Source: Apibacter muscae
Lineage (GTDB): Bacteria; Bacteroidota; Bacteroidia; Flavobacteriales; Weeksellaceae
DNA length: 64,000 nt
Assembly: GCF_007845635.1 (NCBI RefSeq)
Contig: NZ_SELG01000032.1
Span: 1 to 64,000, forward strand
Direction of reading: 5' to 3'
In this document: piece after piece, positions 17,231 through 25,840 of the stretch
How the letters are laid out: each line of letters starts with the position of its first letter
Numbering within the stretch: the first letter of the stretch is position 1
The notes under the pieces: model-generated
The model's database searches: none
Told to the model about the DNA's origin: nothing
What the model saw: the letters and a program-made list of their open reading frames with translations, nothing else
Position numbers and translations under genes: made by a program

Positions 17231-18094
17231 ATGAAAAATCATATTACCGATATTAAGACAGTTCCTCAAGAAATTCTTGAAAAAATACAAAAAATAAAGC
17301 ATGTAGCTCTAGATATGGATGGTACTATATACAACGGTTCTACCCTTTTTCCATATACGATTAGTTTTCTTAACCAATTGAAACAACTAGGAGTAACATA
17401 CTCATTCCTAACGAATAATCCATCCAAAAGTATATCAGATTATTTAAAAAAATTAGAACATTTAGGAATTCCTGCAACCGAAGAAGAAATGTATTCTTCT
17501 GCGGTAGCTACTATAGACTATCTAAAAAATAATCACCCTGAAGTTAAAAAGTTATTTCTATTAGGAACCCCAAGTATGATAGAGCAGTTTGAAAACGCGG
17601 GTTATATTTCAACGAAAGATTCTGCTGATGATGAACCAGATGCACTTGTAGTAGCCTTTGATATGAGCTTGACTTATGAAAGATTATGTAGAGCTGCTTG
17701 GTGGGCTAAGCAAGGAAAATTATATTTAGCTACCAACCCGGATAGAGTTTGTCCTACGGATCAACCGGTAGTCTTAGTAGATTGTGCATCTATATATGCC
17801 TGCATTGAAACAGCGACTGGTAGAAAACCAGATCTTGTTTTAGGAAAACCACAAAAAGAAATGCTTGATGGTATCTTAGAATCTAAAAAATTAAAACCTG
17901 AGGAAGTAGCCATGGTTGGAGATCGTATCTATACAGATATGATGATGGCATACAACGCCGGTGCATTCGGAGTTTTAGTTCTTACTGGTGAAGCTACTTT
18001 AGATGATGCTAAAAATGCTAATCCTGAATTAGACATCATCCTTCCAAGCATTAAAGAACTAGGAAATTTAATTGAAATTACTCATTCTAAATAA
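17231..18094 (+). CDS. HAD-superfamily sugar-phosphate phosphatase (AraL/NagD-like)
   Basis: 287 residues. HAD motif I DMDGTIYNG with nucleophile and acid Asp, motif II TNNPSKS, the motif III lysine in LVLGKPQKEM, and motif IV GDRIYTDMMMA. The C2-type cap between motifs II and III is characteristic of NagD/AraL. In Bacillus subtilis the ara operon also contains araL and araM, and AraL removes phosphate from several sugar phosphates. Here it probably limits accumulation of toxic or dead-end phosphorylated intermediates. Gaps of 11 and 6 bp to its neighbours show that it belongs to the same transcript. Confidence 0.9.
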   Translation: MKNHITDIKTVPQEILEKIQKIKHVALDMDGTIYNGSTLFPYTISFLNQLKQLGVTYSFLTNNPSKSISDYLKKLEHLGIPATEEEMYSSAVATIDYLKNNHPEVKKLFLLGTPSMIEQFENAGYISTKDSADDEPDALVVAFDMSLTYERLCRAAWWAKQGKLYLATNPDRVCPTDQPVVLVDCASIYACIETATGRKPDLVLGKPQKEMLDGILESKKLKPEEVAMVGDRIYTDMMMAYNAGAFGVLVLTGEATLDDAKNANPELDIILPSIKELGNLIEITHSK

Positions 18095-18100
18095 TACATC

Positions 18101-18802
18101 ATGTCAAAATACAATCGTATAAAGGAAGAAGCTTATCATGGAAATTTACAATTGTCAAAATTAGGTTTAGTATTATTTACATGGGGAAATGTAAGTGTTG
18201 CAGACCATAGTGAAAAGGTTTTCGCTATAAAACCTAGTGGTGTTCCTTACGAGAATCTTACAGTAGAAGAAATGGTAATCGTAGACTTTGAAGGAAATGT
18301 TATTGAAGGTAAACTTAGACCTTCTTCAGACACACCTACCCATGCTGTTTTATATAAACATTGGAATGATGTAAATTCCATTGTACACACCCATAGTACC
18401 TACGCAACCGCTTGGGCACAATCTCAATTAGATATTCCCATTCTTGGAACCACCCACGCTGATCACAACACCTCAGATATTCCATGTGCACCTCCAATGA
18501 GTGATGAGATGATTAAAGGAAACTATGAATATGAAACTGGATTTCAAATCCTAAATATTCTAAAAGAAAAAAAATTATCTCACACAGAAATGGAGATGGT
18601 TTTAATAGGAAATCATGCTCCCTTTACTTGGGGTAAATCAGCTGAAAAAGCAGTGTATAATAGTGCCGTACTGGAAAACGTTGCTAAAATGGCTTACCTA
18701 ACCAAACAAATAAATCCAAACGCTCCAAGACTTAAAGATGCTCTCATTAACAAGCATTATGAAAGAAAACACGGGACAAATGCCTATTATGGACAAAATT
18801 AA
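18101..18802 (+). CDS. araD: L-ribulose-5-phosphate 4-epimerase
   Basis: 233 residues, class II aldolase/epimerase fold. Substrate and metal motifs: WGNVS, KPSGV, SSDTPTH, the zinc histidines of HTHSTYATAWAQ and GNHAPFTWG, and the catalytic Asp in THADHN. The C-terminal KHGTNAYYGQN carries the Tyr typical of AraD. The phrase SSDTPTHAVLYK and the YYGQ tail favour AraD over fuculose aldolase. It interconverts L-ribulose 5-phosphate and D-xylulose 5-phosphate, the exit of L-arabinose and L-arabitol/ribitol-type routes into the pentose phosphate pathway. No AraA isomerase accompanies it in this window. Confidence 0.93.
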   Translation: MSKYNRIKEEAYHGNLQLSKLGLVLFTWGNVSVADHSEKVFAIKPSGVPYENLTVEEMVIVDFEGNVIEGKLRPSSDTPTHAVLYKHWNDVNSIVHTHSTYATAWAQSQLDIPILGTTHADHNTSDIPCAPPMSDEMIKGNYEYETGFQILNILKEKKLSHTEMEMVLIGNHAPFTWGKSAEKAVYNSAVLENVAKMAYLTKQINPNAPRLKDALINKHYERKHGTNAYYGQN

Positions 18803-18842
18803 AGCCTTCTTTGCTTGAAAACAATTTAAAACTATATAAAAA

Positions 18843-20516
18843 ATGAGTATTTCTAATCACTTAGTTATCGGAGTAGACTACGGTTCCGATTCTGCTAGAG
18901 CTATATTAATAGATGCAGAATCTGGGAAAGAGCTAGCCTTATCCGTCAAAGAATATACAAGATGGAAAAAAGGAATGTATTGCGATCCTGTAAATTATCA
19001 ATTCCGCCAACATCCCTTAGATTATATTGAATCTTTAGAATTTATTATAAATGATGTAATTAACAAGGTACCTGGCTCAAGAGATAGAGTGAAAGCACTA
19101 GCCATTGACGTTACCTGTTCAACTCCCATTGTTGTTGATAAAGAAGGTACTCCCTTATCACTAAAACCAGACTTTGCAGAAAATCCCAATGGGATGTTCA
19201 TCCTATGGAAAGACCATACCGGTATAGAGGAGTGCGATTATATTAATGAATTTTCACAGAAATGGCATACCGATTACACTAAATATGCCGGTGGAGGTGG
19301 AAATTATTCTGCTGAACATTTTTGGGCAAAAGCACTCCATGTATTTAAAACTGATCCTGATGTTCGTAAAGTAGGACATTCTTTTGTTGATGCGTGTGAT
19401 TGGCTATCAAATGTTATTGTGGGTATAAATAAACCTGAAGAATTAAAAAGAAATATTTGTACTGCTGGCTTTAAAGTTCTTTGGAATAAAGAATGGGGAG
19501 GATATCCACCCAATGAATATTTTAAAGCTTTGGATCCCGTATTGGATGGTTTAGTAAATACCTTTTCGAAAGAGGTTTATACCTGTGTAGAACCAATTGG
19601 GCATTTAACGGAAGAATGGGCAAAGAGATTAGGTTTAACTACAAACGTTATAGTAGCTGCCGGTAATATTGATGCTCACGCCGGTGGAATTGGCGCCGGA
19701 GTCAAGAATAAAGCCATCGTACAGATTATAGGCACATCCACTTGCGATATTATTGTAGGTCCTAAAAGTAACGGAGATAGATTAATACCCGGAATTTCAG
19801 GACAAGCAGATGATTCAATTATTCCTGGAATGATTGGTTATGAGGCCGGACAATCTGTATATGGTGATTATTACGCTTGGTTTAAGAAGGTGTTAATGTG
19901 GCCTCTTAGAGAAATATTTGCTAAAACTTCTTTGGTAGATGAGGAAACAAAACAAAAAGTTATAGATGAGGTATATGCTGAAATGATACCTACCTTGGCA
20001 GAACAAGCAAAATTAATACCTACAAAAGATAGCCATATTATAGCTACTGATTGGATTAATGGAAGAAGAACTCCAAATGTAGACTATACCCAAAAGGGTA
20101 CAATTACAGGTTTAGCACTTTCCAGCTCAACCCCTCTTATTTATAAAGCAATTGTTGAAGCTACTGCCTATGGATCCAGAGCGATTGTTGAACAATTTAT
20201 AAACAATGGAATTGAAATTGAAGAAATTATTGCTGTAGGAGGAATCTCTCAAAAATCACCTTATGTAATGCAAGTTCTTTCAGATGTATTAGGAATGCCT
20301 ATTAAGGTTATTGCTACGAGAGAAGCTTGCGCTCTTGGAGTTGCCATGTGTGCTTCGGTAGCTGCTGGGATTTATCCAAAATTAGAAATTGCACAAGAAA
20401 AGATGGGCATGGGAATATCAACCGTTTACACTCCTAACCCAGACAATCACGCCCATTATAACAACGAATATAAGAAATATAAAAAATTAGATTCTGTAAA
20501 AGAATTGACTCAATAA
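18843..20516 (+). CDS. araB: Ribulokinase-like FGGY kinase, copy 1
   Basis: 557 residues with AraB-type features: VIGVDYGSDSARAILID, YTRWKKGMYCDP, FRQHPLDYIESLEF, WGGYPPNEYFKALDP, base Asp in GNIDAHAGG, GTSTCDI (297-303), GYEAGQS, AVGGISQKSPYVMQV. It keeps the conserved AraB lysine (K211, in AGFK) and the Asp of GTSTCD but has TCSTP at 91-95 where AraB usually has TGSTP. E. coli AraB is known to phosphorylate several ketopentoses and also ribitol and L-arabitol, so polyol substrates are plausible. The next gene is a close paralogue, 11 bp downstream. Confidence 0.88.
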   Translation: MSISNHLVIGVDYGSDSARAILIDAESGKELALSVKEYTRWKKGMYCDPVNYQFRQHPLDYIESLEFIINDVINKVPGSRDRVKALAIDVTCSTPIVVDKEGTPLSLKPDFAENPNGMFILWKDHTGIEECDYINEFSQKWHTDYTKYAGGGGNYSAEHFWAKALHVFKTDPDVRKVGHSFVDACDWLSNVIVGINKPEELKRNICTAGFKVLWNKEWGGYPPNEYFKALDPVLDGLVNTFSKEVYTCVEPIGHLTEEWAKRLGLTTNVIVAAGNIDAHAGGIGAGVKNKAIVQIIGTSTCDIIVGPKSNGDRLIPGISGQADDSIIPGMIGYEAGQSVYGDYYAWFKKVLMWPLREIFAKTSLVDEETKQKVIDEVYAEMIPTLAEQAKLIPTKDSHIIATDWINGRRTPNVDYTQKGTITGLALSSSTPLIYKAIVEATAYGSRAIVEQFINNGIEIEEIIAVGGISQKSPYVMQVLSDVLGMPIKVIATREACALGVAMCASVAAGIYPKLEIAQEKMGMGISTVYTPNPDNHAHYNNEYKKYKKLDSVKELTQ

Positions 20517-20527
20517 AAAAATAAAAA

Positions 20528-22195
20528 ATGAAACTATCAGATAATTTAGTCATTGGATTAGACTATGGAACAGACTCAGGAAGAGCAATGTTAATGGATG
20601 CTGAAACCGGTAAGGAATTAGCATTATCAATCAAAGAATATCCTAGATGGAAAAAAGGGATGTATTGCGATCCTATAAAATCTCAATTTAGACAACATCC
20701 TTTAGATTACATAGAAGTACTAGAATTTATAGTTAAAGATGTATTAGAAAGAGTTCCGGGTGCTGCGGAAAAAGTTAAAGCTATCAGTGTTGATATGACA
20801 GGATCAACCCCTGTAGCTGTTGATAAAAATGGTACTCCATTATCTTTATTGGAAGGATTTGAAGAAAATCCGGATGCCATGTTTATCTTATGGAAGGATC
20901 ACACCGGACAAAAAGAGAATGATTATATTAATGATTTTAGCAAAAAATGGCATTTAGATTATACTAAATCATCAGGTTGTGGAGATTATTCTACGGAACA
21001 TTTTTGGACTAAAGCCTTACATATTTTCAAAATTCCTGAAATAAAATCCGTTGCACATTCTTTCGTAGAGTCTAGTGACTGGTTACCAGCTGTTCTTTGT
21101 GGGATAACAAAACCTGAAGATATAAAAAGAGGGATGGGAATCGCAGGTTCGCGTGTAATGTGGAATAAAGATTGGGGCGGCTACCCACCCAACGAATTTT
21201 TTAAAGCTTTAGATCCTGTTTTAGACGGATTGGTTGATACTTTTAACAAACAAGCATACACTTGTGACCAAGAAGCTGGTACCATAACTGCAGAATGGGC
21301 AGATCGTTTAGGTTTACCCAAAAATGTTAAAATAGCTGTAGGGAATCTGGATTGTCACGCAGGAGCGATTGGTGCAGGTGTTAAAGATAAATCTATGGTA
21401 GAAATTGTAGGTACATCTACATGTGCTATAACGGTAGGACCCAAAAGTTTAGGTAATAAATTAGTCCCTGGAATTCCACAACAGGCGGACGATATTATCC
21501 TTCCAGGATTGGTAGGTTATGAAGCTGGTCAATCTGCCTTTGGAGATCTTTACGCTTGGTTTAAAAAATTGCTAATGTGGCCATTAGACAATATTATGCT
21601 TAATTCTAACATTAGCGACGCTGAAACCCGTAAAGAATTGAGAGATGAAGTTTATGCAGAAATGATTCCAGCACTGGCTAAGGTTGCTAAAACTATACCT
21701 CCTAAAGATAGCCATATAATTGCTACCGATTGGATTAATGGAAGAAGATCACCCAATGTTGACTATGAACTAAAAGGCACCATTACTGGACTAGCACTAT
21801 CAAGCATTGCTCCTTTGGTTTACAAATCTTTAGTTGAAGCTACTGCTTATGGAGCTAAAAATATTATTGATCGTTTTATAAATAATGGTGTTGAACTGAA
21901 TGAAATTATTGCAGTAGGTGGAATTTCTCAAAAATCACCGTATGTTATGCAAGTTATGGCAGATGTCATTGGTATGCCAATAAAAGTTATTGCTACTCGT
22001 GAAGCTTGTGCTTTAGGTGTTGCCATGTGCGCATCTGTAGTAGCAGGAATTTATAAAAATATTGAAGAGGCACAACAAAAAATGGGCATGGAAATTTCAA
22101 CCATATATTATCCGAATCAAGAGCATCATGAACATTATAAAATAGAATTTGATAAATACCTTCAACTGGAAAAAATAAAGGATATTATTCATTAA
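20528..22195 (+). CDS. Ribulokinase-like FGGY kinase, copy 2 (diverged active site)
   Basis: 555 residues, colinear with copy 1. The ATP site, the base Asp (GNLDCHAGA) and GYEAGQS are intact, so it should be active. Unlike copy 1 it has normal TGSTP (91-95), but the AraB sugar-site lysine is Arg (R209 in AGSRVMW) and GTSTCD has become GTSTCA (A300). These changes lie near the sugar pocket in known AraB structures and suggest a different substrate. It is the last gene of the cluster, followed by a strong terminator. An araB symbol is withheld because of these substitutions. Confidence 0.85.
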   Translation: MKLSDNLVIGLDYGTDSGRAMLMDAETGKELALSIKEYPRWKKGMYCDPIKSQFRQHPLDYIEVLEFIVKDVLERVPGAAEKVKAISVDMTGSTPVAVDKNGTPLSLLEGFEENPDAMFILWKDHTGQKENDYINDFSKKWHLDYTKSSGCGDYSTEHFWTKALHIFKIPEIKSVAHSFVESSDWLPAVLCGITKPEDIKRGMGIAGSRVMWNKDWGGYPPNEFFKALDPVLDGLVDTFNKQAYTCDQEAGTITAEWADRLGLPKNVKIAVGNLDCHAGAIGAGVKDKSMVEIVGTSTCAITVGPKSLGNKLVPGIPQQADDIILPGLVGYEAGQSAFGDLYAWFKKLLMWPLDNIMLNSNISDAETRKELRDEVYAEMIPALAKVAKTIPPKDSHIIATDWINGRRSPNVDYELKGTITGLALSSIAPLVYKSLVEATAYGAKNIIDRFINNGVELNEIIAVGGISQKSPYVMQVMADVIGMPIKVIATREACALGVAMCASVVAGIYKNIEEAQQKMGMEISTIYYPNQEHHEHYKIEFDKYLQLEKIKDIIH

Positions 22196-22217
22196 CTATA
22201 ATTTTCAGTTAATTCTT

Positions 22218-22255
22218 AAAAAAGAACCTATGAATGAATTCATAGGTTCTTTTTT
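22218..22255 (+). terminator. Strong terminator of the polyol cluster
   Basis: A perfect stem AAAAAAGAACCTATG/CATAGGTTCTTTTTT lies 22 bp past the last kinase gene. A and T runs on the two sides make it bidirectional. Confidence 0.92.
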
Positions 22256-22427
22256 AATACTTTTAAATAATCAAGTTCATTTAAAATGATGTATAAACTA
22301 AAATTTTATAAATCACCTATTCATTCCTATATTTTTAATAAAAAACAATTAAATACTAAATTAAAATCAAGACATTACAATTATTTAACTTTTGAGTAGT
22401 TAAAAATTTTAGCTATAAAAATAGGCA

Positions 22428-22451
22428 CCATCCTTAAAAAATAAAGGATGG
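22428..22451 (-). terminator. Hairpin after the Dcu exchanger gene
   Basis: The stem CCATCCTT/AAGGATGG with an 8-nt loop lies 12 bp beyond the exchanger stop. On the minus strand the following sequence is only moderately T-rich, so it may be a weak terminator. Confidence 0.55.
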
Positions 22452-22462
22452 ATAACAATTTT

Positions 22463-24016
22463 TTAATTATATATATTGGATAAAGATAAGGCAATAATTG
22501 TTGCTGAAATAACCCCTATAAGCCCTGGAACCATAAAACTGTGATTTAATATATATTTACCAATGTGGGTAGTTCCAGTACGATCAAAATTAATGGTTGC
22601 TAAATCTGAAGGATAAAAGGCAAAAAAGAAATAGGCATAGGAAGCCGGTATACAACCAATCAAAGTCGCTATTGGAATGTTTAGCATAAAACCTAAGGGC
22701 ATCATTACTAAAATAGTTGCTGCCTGGCTTTTAAGAAACATAGAGACGCAAAACATAGCTATCGCAAAAGTCCAAGGACGTGCCCTTACAGCATCACTTA
22801 TTAGAGATAGTAAGTAACTCTCATTATTTTTTATAACTGTTTCACTCATCCATGCAATTCCAAAAATCATAATTACAGCAATCATCCCTGCGTTAAAAAC
22901 CTTTGTATCGGAAATTGCTTTTGCTTTAACCTTGGTACAAAATACTATTACAGCTCCTACTCCCAGCATTACAAATTGCAAAACACTGGTCATAGCCAAA
23001 GGCTTTCCATTATTTTTAGGTAAAATGGAATCTGGAAACAACGCAATGATAATAATAAATAGTATACCTAAGAAAAATAACGACAAAGATACTTTTGCAT
23101 CTTTAGATGGAGTTCCATTAGACGTTTGTTCTAGATTTCCTACTATGTAAGCTCTCTGTTCTGGATCTTTCATTTTTTCTAAATATACAGGATCTTTGTC
23201 TAAATCTTTACCTCTATTTAAACTCCACGTGGCTGCTAAGATCATACCTATAAAACAGGAAGGTATAGTTACAATTAATATACTTAACAAACTTATAGTT
23301 ACCCCCGAAGCAAGCGCTACACTTATCATTGCAGCTGATGCTGCAGCTATAGGGCTAGCGGTGATTCCCATCTGGCTAGCAATTGAAGCAACTGCCATAG
23401 GACGCTCCGGTCTTATTTTTTGTTTGTATGCTATGTCATAAATCACAGGAAGTAAAGGATAAACTGCATGTCCAGTTCCTACTAACATGGTTAATAAAAA
23501 TGTAGACATTGGAGCTAAATAAACAATGTACTTAGGGTTTTTCCTTAAAATTTTTTCGGCGAATTTAACTAACATACCTAAAGCACCTGTGGCTTCAAGG
23601 GTTGAAGAGGTAGTAACAACAGCTAAAATTATTAGCATTACATCAATGGGGGGCATACCGGGTATATCTCGGAAAACAAACACTAGAATAGCTACTCCGA
23701 ATCCTCCTAATAATCCTAAAGATACTCCTCCTTTTTTAATCCCAAAATAGATAATTACTAATAAAAATATAACTTGTACTACAAATTTTATGGGAGCATT
23801 TTTGGGAATTTCGTGATTTATAGAATTTTTAGATATCTCTTCCTTGGAACTTGTAGCTGTTTTAATAGTTTCCTGCTTATTTGTATCTGTATTTATAGAA
23901 GATACATTTTGTATGGATACAATAGTTTGAGGTGTTAAAGAATAAGTTTTACTAGGTAAAGTAAACAGCAATAAAAATATAATAAGGCTAAAACATGAAA
24001 GTAGTTTTGTTTTCAT
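22463..24016 (-). CDS. Anaerobic C4-dicarboxylate exchanger (DcuA/DcuB family) with N-terminal extension
   Basis: 517 residues; the family is usually about 435-445. From residue about 76 it follows DcuA/B closely: GGFGVAILVFVFRDIPGMPPIDVMLI-like region, TTSSTLEATGALGMLV, GTGHAVYPLLPVIYDIA, IRPERPMAVASIASQMGI, and the C-terminal SQAATILVMMPLG. It exchanges fumarate, aspartate or malate for succinate during fumarate respiration. The first 75 residues are extra: a signal-peptide-like segment (MKTKLLSCFSLIIFLLLFTL) and a Ser/Thr/Lys-rich linker. An inverted repeat ATCATG-N6-CATGAT about 50 bp upstream may be an operator. Not linked to the adjacent cluster, which is convergent. Confidence 0.9.
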   Translation of the reverse strand: MKTKLLSCFSLIIFLLLFTLPSKTYSLTPQTIVSIQNVSSINTDTNKQETIKTATSSKEEISKNSINHEIPKNAPIKFVVQVIFLLVIIYFGIKKGGVSLGLLGGFGVAILVFVFRDIPGMPPIDVMLIILAVVTTSSTLEATGALGMLVKFAEKILRKNPKYIVYLAPMSTFLLTMLVGTGHAVYPLLPVIYDIAYKQKIRPERPMAVASIASQMGITASPIAAASAAMISVALASGVTISLLSILIVTIPSCFIGMILAATWSLNRGKDLDKDPVYLEKMKDPEQRAYIVGNLEQTSNGTPSKDAKVSLSLFFLGILFIIIIALFPDSILPKNNGKPLAMTSVLQFVMLGVGAVIVFCTKVKAKAISDTKVFNAGMIAVIMIFGIAWMSETVIKNNESYLLSLISDAVRARPWTFAIAMFCVSMFLKSQAATILVMMPLGFMLNIPIATLIGCIPASYAYFFFAFYPSDLATINFDRTGTTHIGKYILNHSFMVPGLIGVISATIIALSLSNIYN

Positions 24017-24065
24017 CTTTTTTGTGTAAAAATATTATAAATTACTCAACGAAATAAGTCTATAA

Positions 24066-24083
24066 ATCATGAAATAACATGAT
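24066..24083. promoter_or_regulatory. Inverted repeat upstream of the Dcu exchanger gene
   Basis: ATCATG-AAATAA-CATGAT, perfect 6-bp arms and a 6-bp spacer, starting 50 bp from the exchanger start codon. The geometry resembles CRP/FNR-type operators, which often control dcu genes, but the half-sites do not match the E. coli FNR consensus. Confidence 0.35.
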
Positions 24084-24159
24084 ATATCGCATAAAATATT
24101 TAATCATTATTTTTACTTATAATTTAAAATCTTTTAAAAGTATTTAAAAATATATTAAC

Positions 24160-24167
24160 TAATTTTG
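24160..24167 (+). promoter_or_regulatory. -7 promoter box of the PrcB_C lipoprotein / cysteine desulfurase pair
   Basis: TAATTTTG matches TAnnTTTG, 28 bp before the ATG at 24195. The two genes that follow are 14 bp apart and probably share this promoter. Confidence 0.5.
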
Positions 24168-24194
24168 TTGTAAGTTAATGAGTTTACATTCACT

Positions 24195-24647
24195 ATGAGA
24201 AAATTTTTAGTTTTATTTATAACATTTTTTATTTTTCAAGGATGTATGGTAAGCCAATCAAAAAAAATTAAAAATATTTCTTTTCAAGTTTTAGATTCTG
24301 GTTCTTATAGCAATGTTGCTGATAAAAGTATTAAATTAGTCAATGATCAAAAAGAATTTGATTTGCTTTTTTCTAAAATCTATGGTACAGGTATAAAAGT
24401 ACCTTTTGATTATTCCATAGAATGTAGCTATATTTTTATATTCTTTAAAGAACAAGCCTCTGGAGGTTTAAATTATAAAGTTACTAATGTTACACAAAAT
24501 AATGATTCTATAAATATTTACTTAGATGTTGTTAAAAATGATGATATACCTACAATAAGTACTATGGCTATTTCTCATCCATTTATTGTGTTAAAAATAG
24601 GTAAATCTCAAGCTAATGATATAAATGTACTACTAACTAATGATTAA
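24195..24647 (+). CDS. Lipoprotein with a PrcB_C-like domain
   Basis: 150 residues. The signal peptide ends at FQGC (C17), a lipobox. The mature part resembles the PrcB C-terminal domain family: VNDQKEFDLLFSKI, a hydrophobic strand IECSYIFIFFKE, then the ASGGLNYKV turn that is typical of the family, and a beta-rich end. PrcB of Treponema stabilises a protease complex; most members in Flavobacteriia have no known role. The 14-bp gap to the cysteine desulfurase gene suggests a shared transcript but not necessarily a shared function. Confidence 0.65.
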   Translation: MRKFLVLFITFFIFQGCMVSQSKKIKNISFQVLDSGSYSNVADKSIKLVNDQKEFDLLFSKIYGTGIKVPFDYSIECSYIFIFFKEQASGGLNYKVTNVTQNNDSINIYLDVVKNDDIPTISTMAISHPFIVLKIGKSQANDINVLLTND

Positions 24648-24661
24648 TTTTAAGTAATTTT

Positions 24662-25837
24662 ATGGCTACAAAAAAAATATATTTAGACAATGCTGCTTCC
24701 ACACCTATGGATCCTAGAGTTATTGAGACTGTATGGGAATCCATGAAAGAGAATTTTGGAAATCCATCCGCCAGTCATAGTTTTGGACAAACCAGTAAAT
24801 CTAAAATTGAAATAGCTAGAAAAATTATTGCAAAAGAATTAAATGCACAACCTTCTGAAATAATTTTTACTTCTTGTGGTACAGAAGCTAATAATCTTAT
24901 TTTAAGGTCTTGCATAGAAAATCTTGCTATACAAAGGATCATAACTACTAAAATTGAGCACAAAAGTGTGGGTGAAACGGTTAAGTATTTAAAAAATAAA
25001 CCTAATTTTGATATTATTTATTTACCCGTTAACTATAAGGGTGAATGGCAACTCTCAGATTTAGAAAATCTTTTACAAGACGGCACCCCAACTTTAGTTA
25101 CACTTATGCATGCCAATAATGAAATTGGAAATTTAATAGATCTTAAATCAGTGGCGAATCTTTGTAAAAAATACAACGCTTGGTTTCATTCAGATACAGT
25201 ACAATCCATGGGACATTATTCTATGAATTTCTCTGATGTGCCCATTGATTTCGCATCCTGTAGCGCTCATAAATTTCATGGTCCTCAAGGAATTGGATTT
25301 GCTTACATACGAAAATCAACAGGAATTAAAGCAATTCAAACTGGGGGTGGACAAGAAAGAGGTATGCGTTCAGGAACTGAAAATATTGCTGGAATTGTGG
25401 GTTTAGGTAAAGCTTTTCAATTAGCCATGATAGAGTTAGAAGAAAGGAAAAAAATTATTGAAGAATTAAAATTATACGCAATCACCCAATTAAAAAAATA
25501 CATTCCCAACATTAAATTTAATGGTAAAAGCGATGATCTCAATCAAAGTATTTATACATTAATAAGTATTCTACTTCCATTTTCAAATTCTATGATTGGC
25601 TTTCAACTAGATATGAAAGGTATTGCAGTCTCACAAGGAAGTGCTTGTTCTTCAGGTGCAGTTAGTCCTAGCAGCACGATTCAAGAATTACTTACAGTTG
25701 AAGAACTAAGTTCTTGTAGTATTCTTAGGATCTCATTTAGTCATTTTAATACTAAAGAAGATATTGAACATTTGGTTATGGCTTTAAAAAATATTTATGA
25801 GCAAGATAAATCCAATGCTCGGGTTCATAAATCTTAA
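24662..25837 (+). CDS. Cysteine desulfurase (NifS/IscS family)
   Basis: 391 residues, a class V aminotransferase-fold enzyme that removes sulfur from L-cysteine for Fe-S cluster or thio-nucleotide synthesis. LDNAASTPMDPRV at the start, FTSCGTEANN (69-78), MHANNEIG, HSDTVQSMGH, the PLP lysine in SAHKFHGPQG (K204), RSGTENIAG, and the catalytic cysteine on the flexible loop SQGSACSSGA (C329). The long loop indicates group I (IscS/NifS). No iscU, sufU or mnmA lies next to it, so its sulfur acceptor is unknown. It converges with the Smr gene with 3 bp between them. Confidence 0.94.
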   Translation: MATKKIYLDNAASTPMDPRVIETVWESMKENFGNPSASHSFGQTSKSKIEIARKIIAKELNAQPSEIIFTSCGTEANNLILRSCIENLAIQRIITTKIEHKSVGETVKYLKNKPNFDIIYLPVNYKGEWQLSDLENLLQDGTPTLVTLMHANNEIGNLIDLKSVANLCKKYNAWFHSDTVQSMGHYSMNFSDVPIDFASCSAHKFHGPQGIGFAYIRKSTGIKAIQTGGGQERGMRSGTENIAGIVGLGKAFQLAMIELEERKKIIEELKLYAITQLKKYIPNIKFNGKSDDLNQSIYTLISILLPFSNSMIGFQLDMKGIAVSQGSACSSGAVSPSSTIQELLTVEELSSCSILRISFSHFNTKEDIEHLVMALKNIYEQDKSNARVHKS

Positions 25838-25840
25838 TAA

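Noticed and set aside
18843-22195. Tandem AraB-like genes as an assembly duplication
   Set aside because: The copies differ throughout at the protein level, including in conserved motifs, so they are genuine old paralogues.
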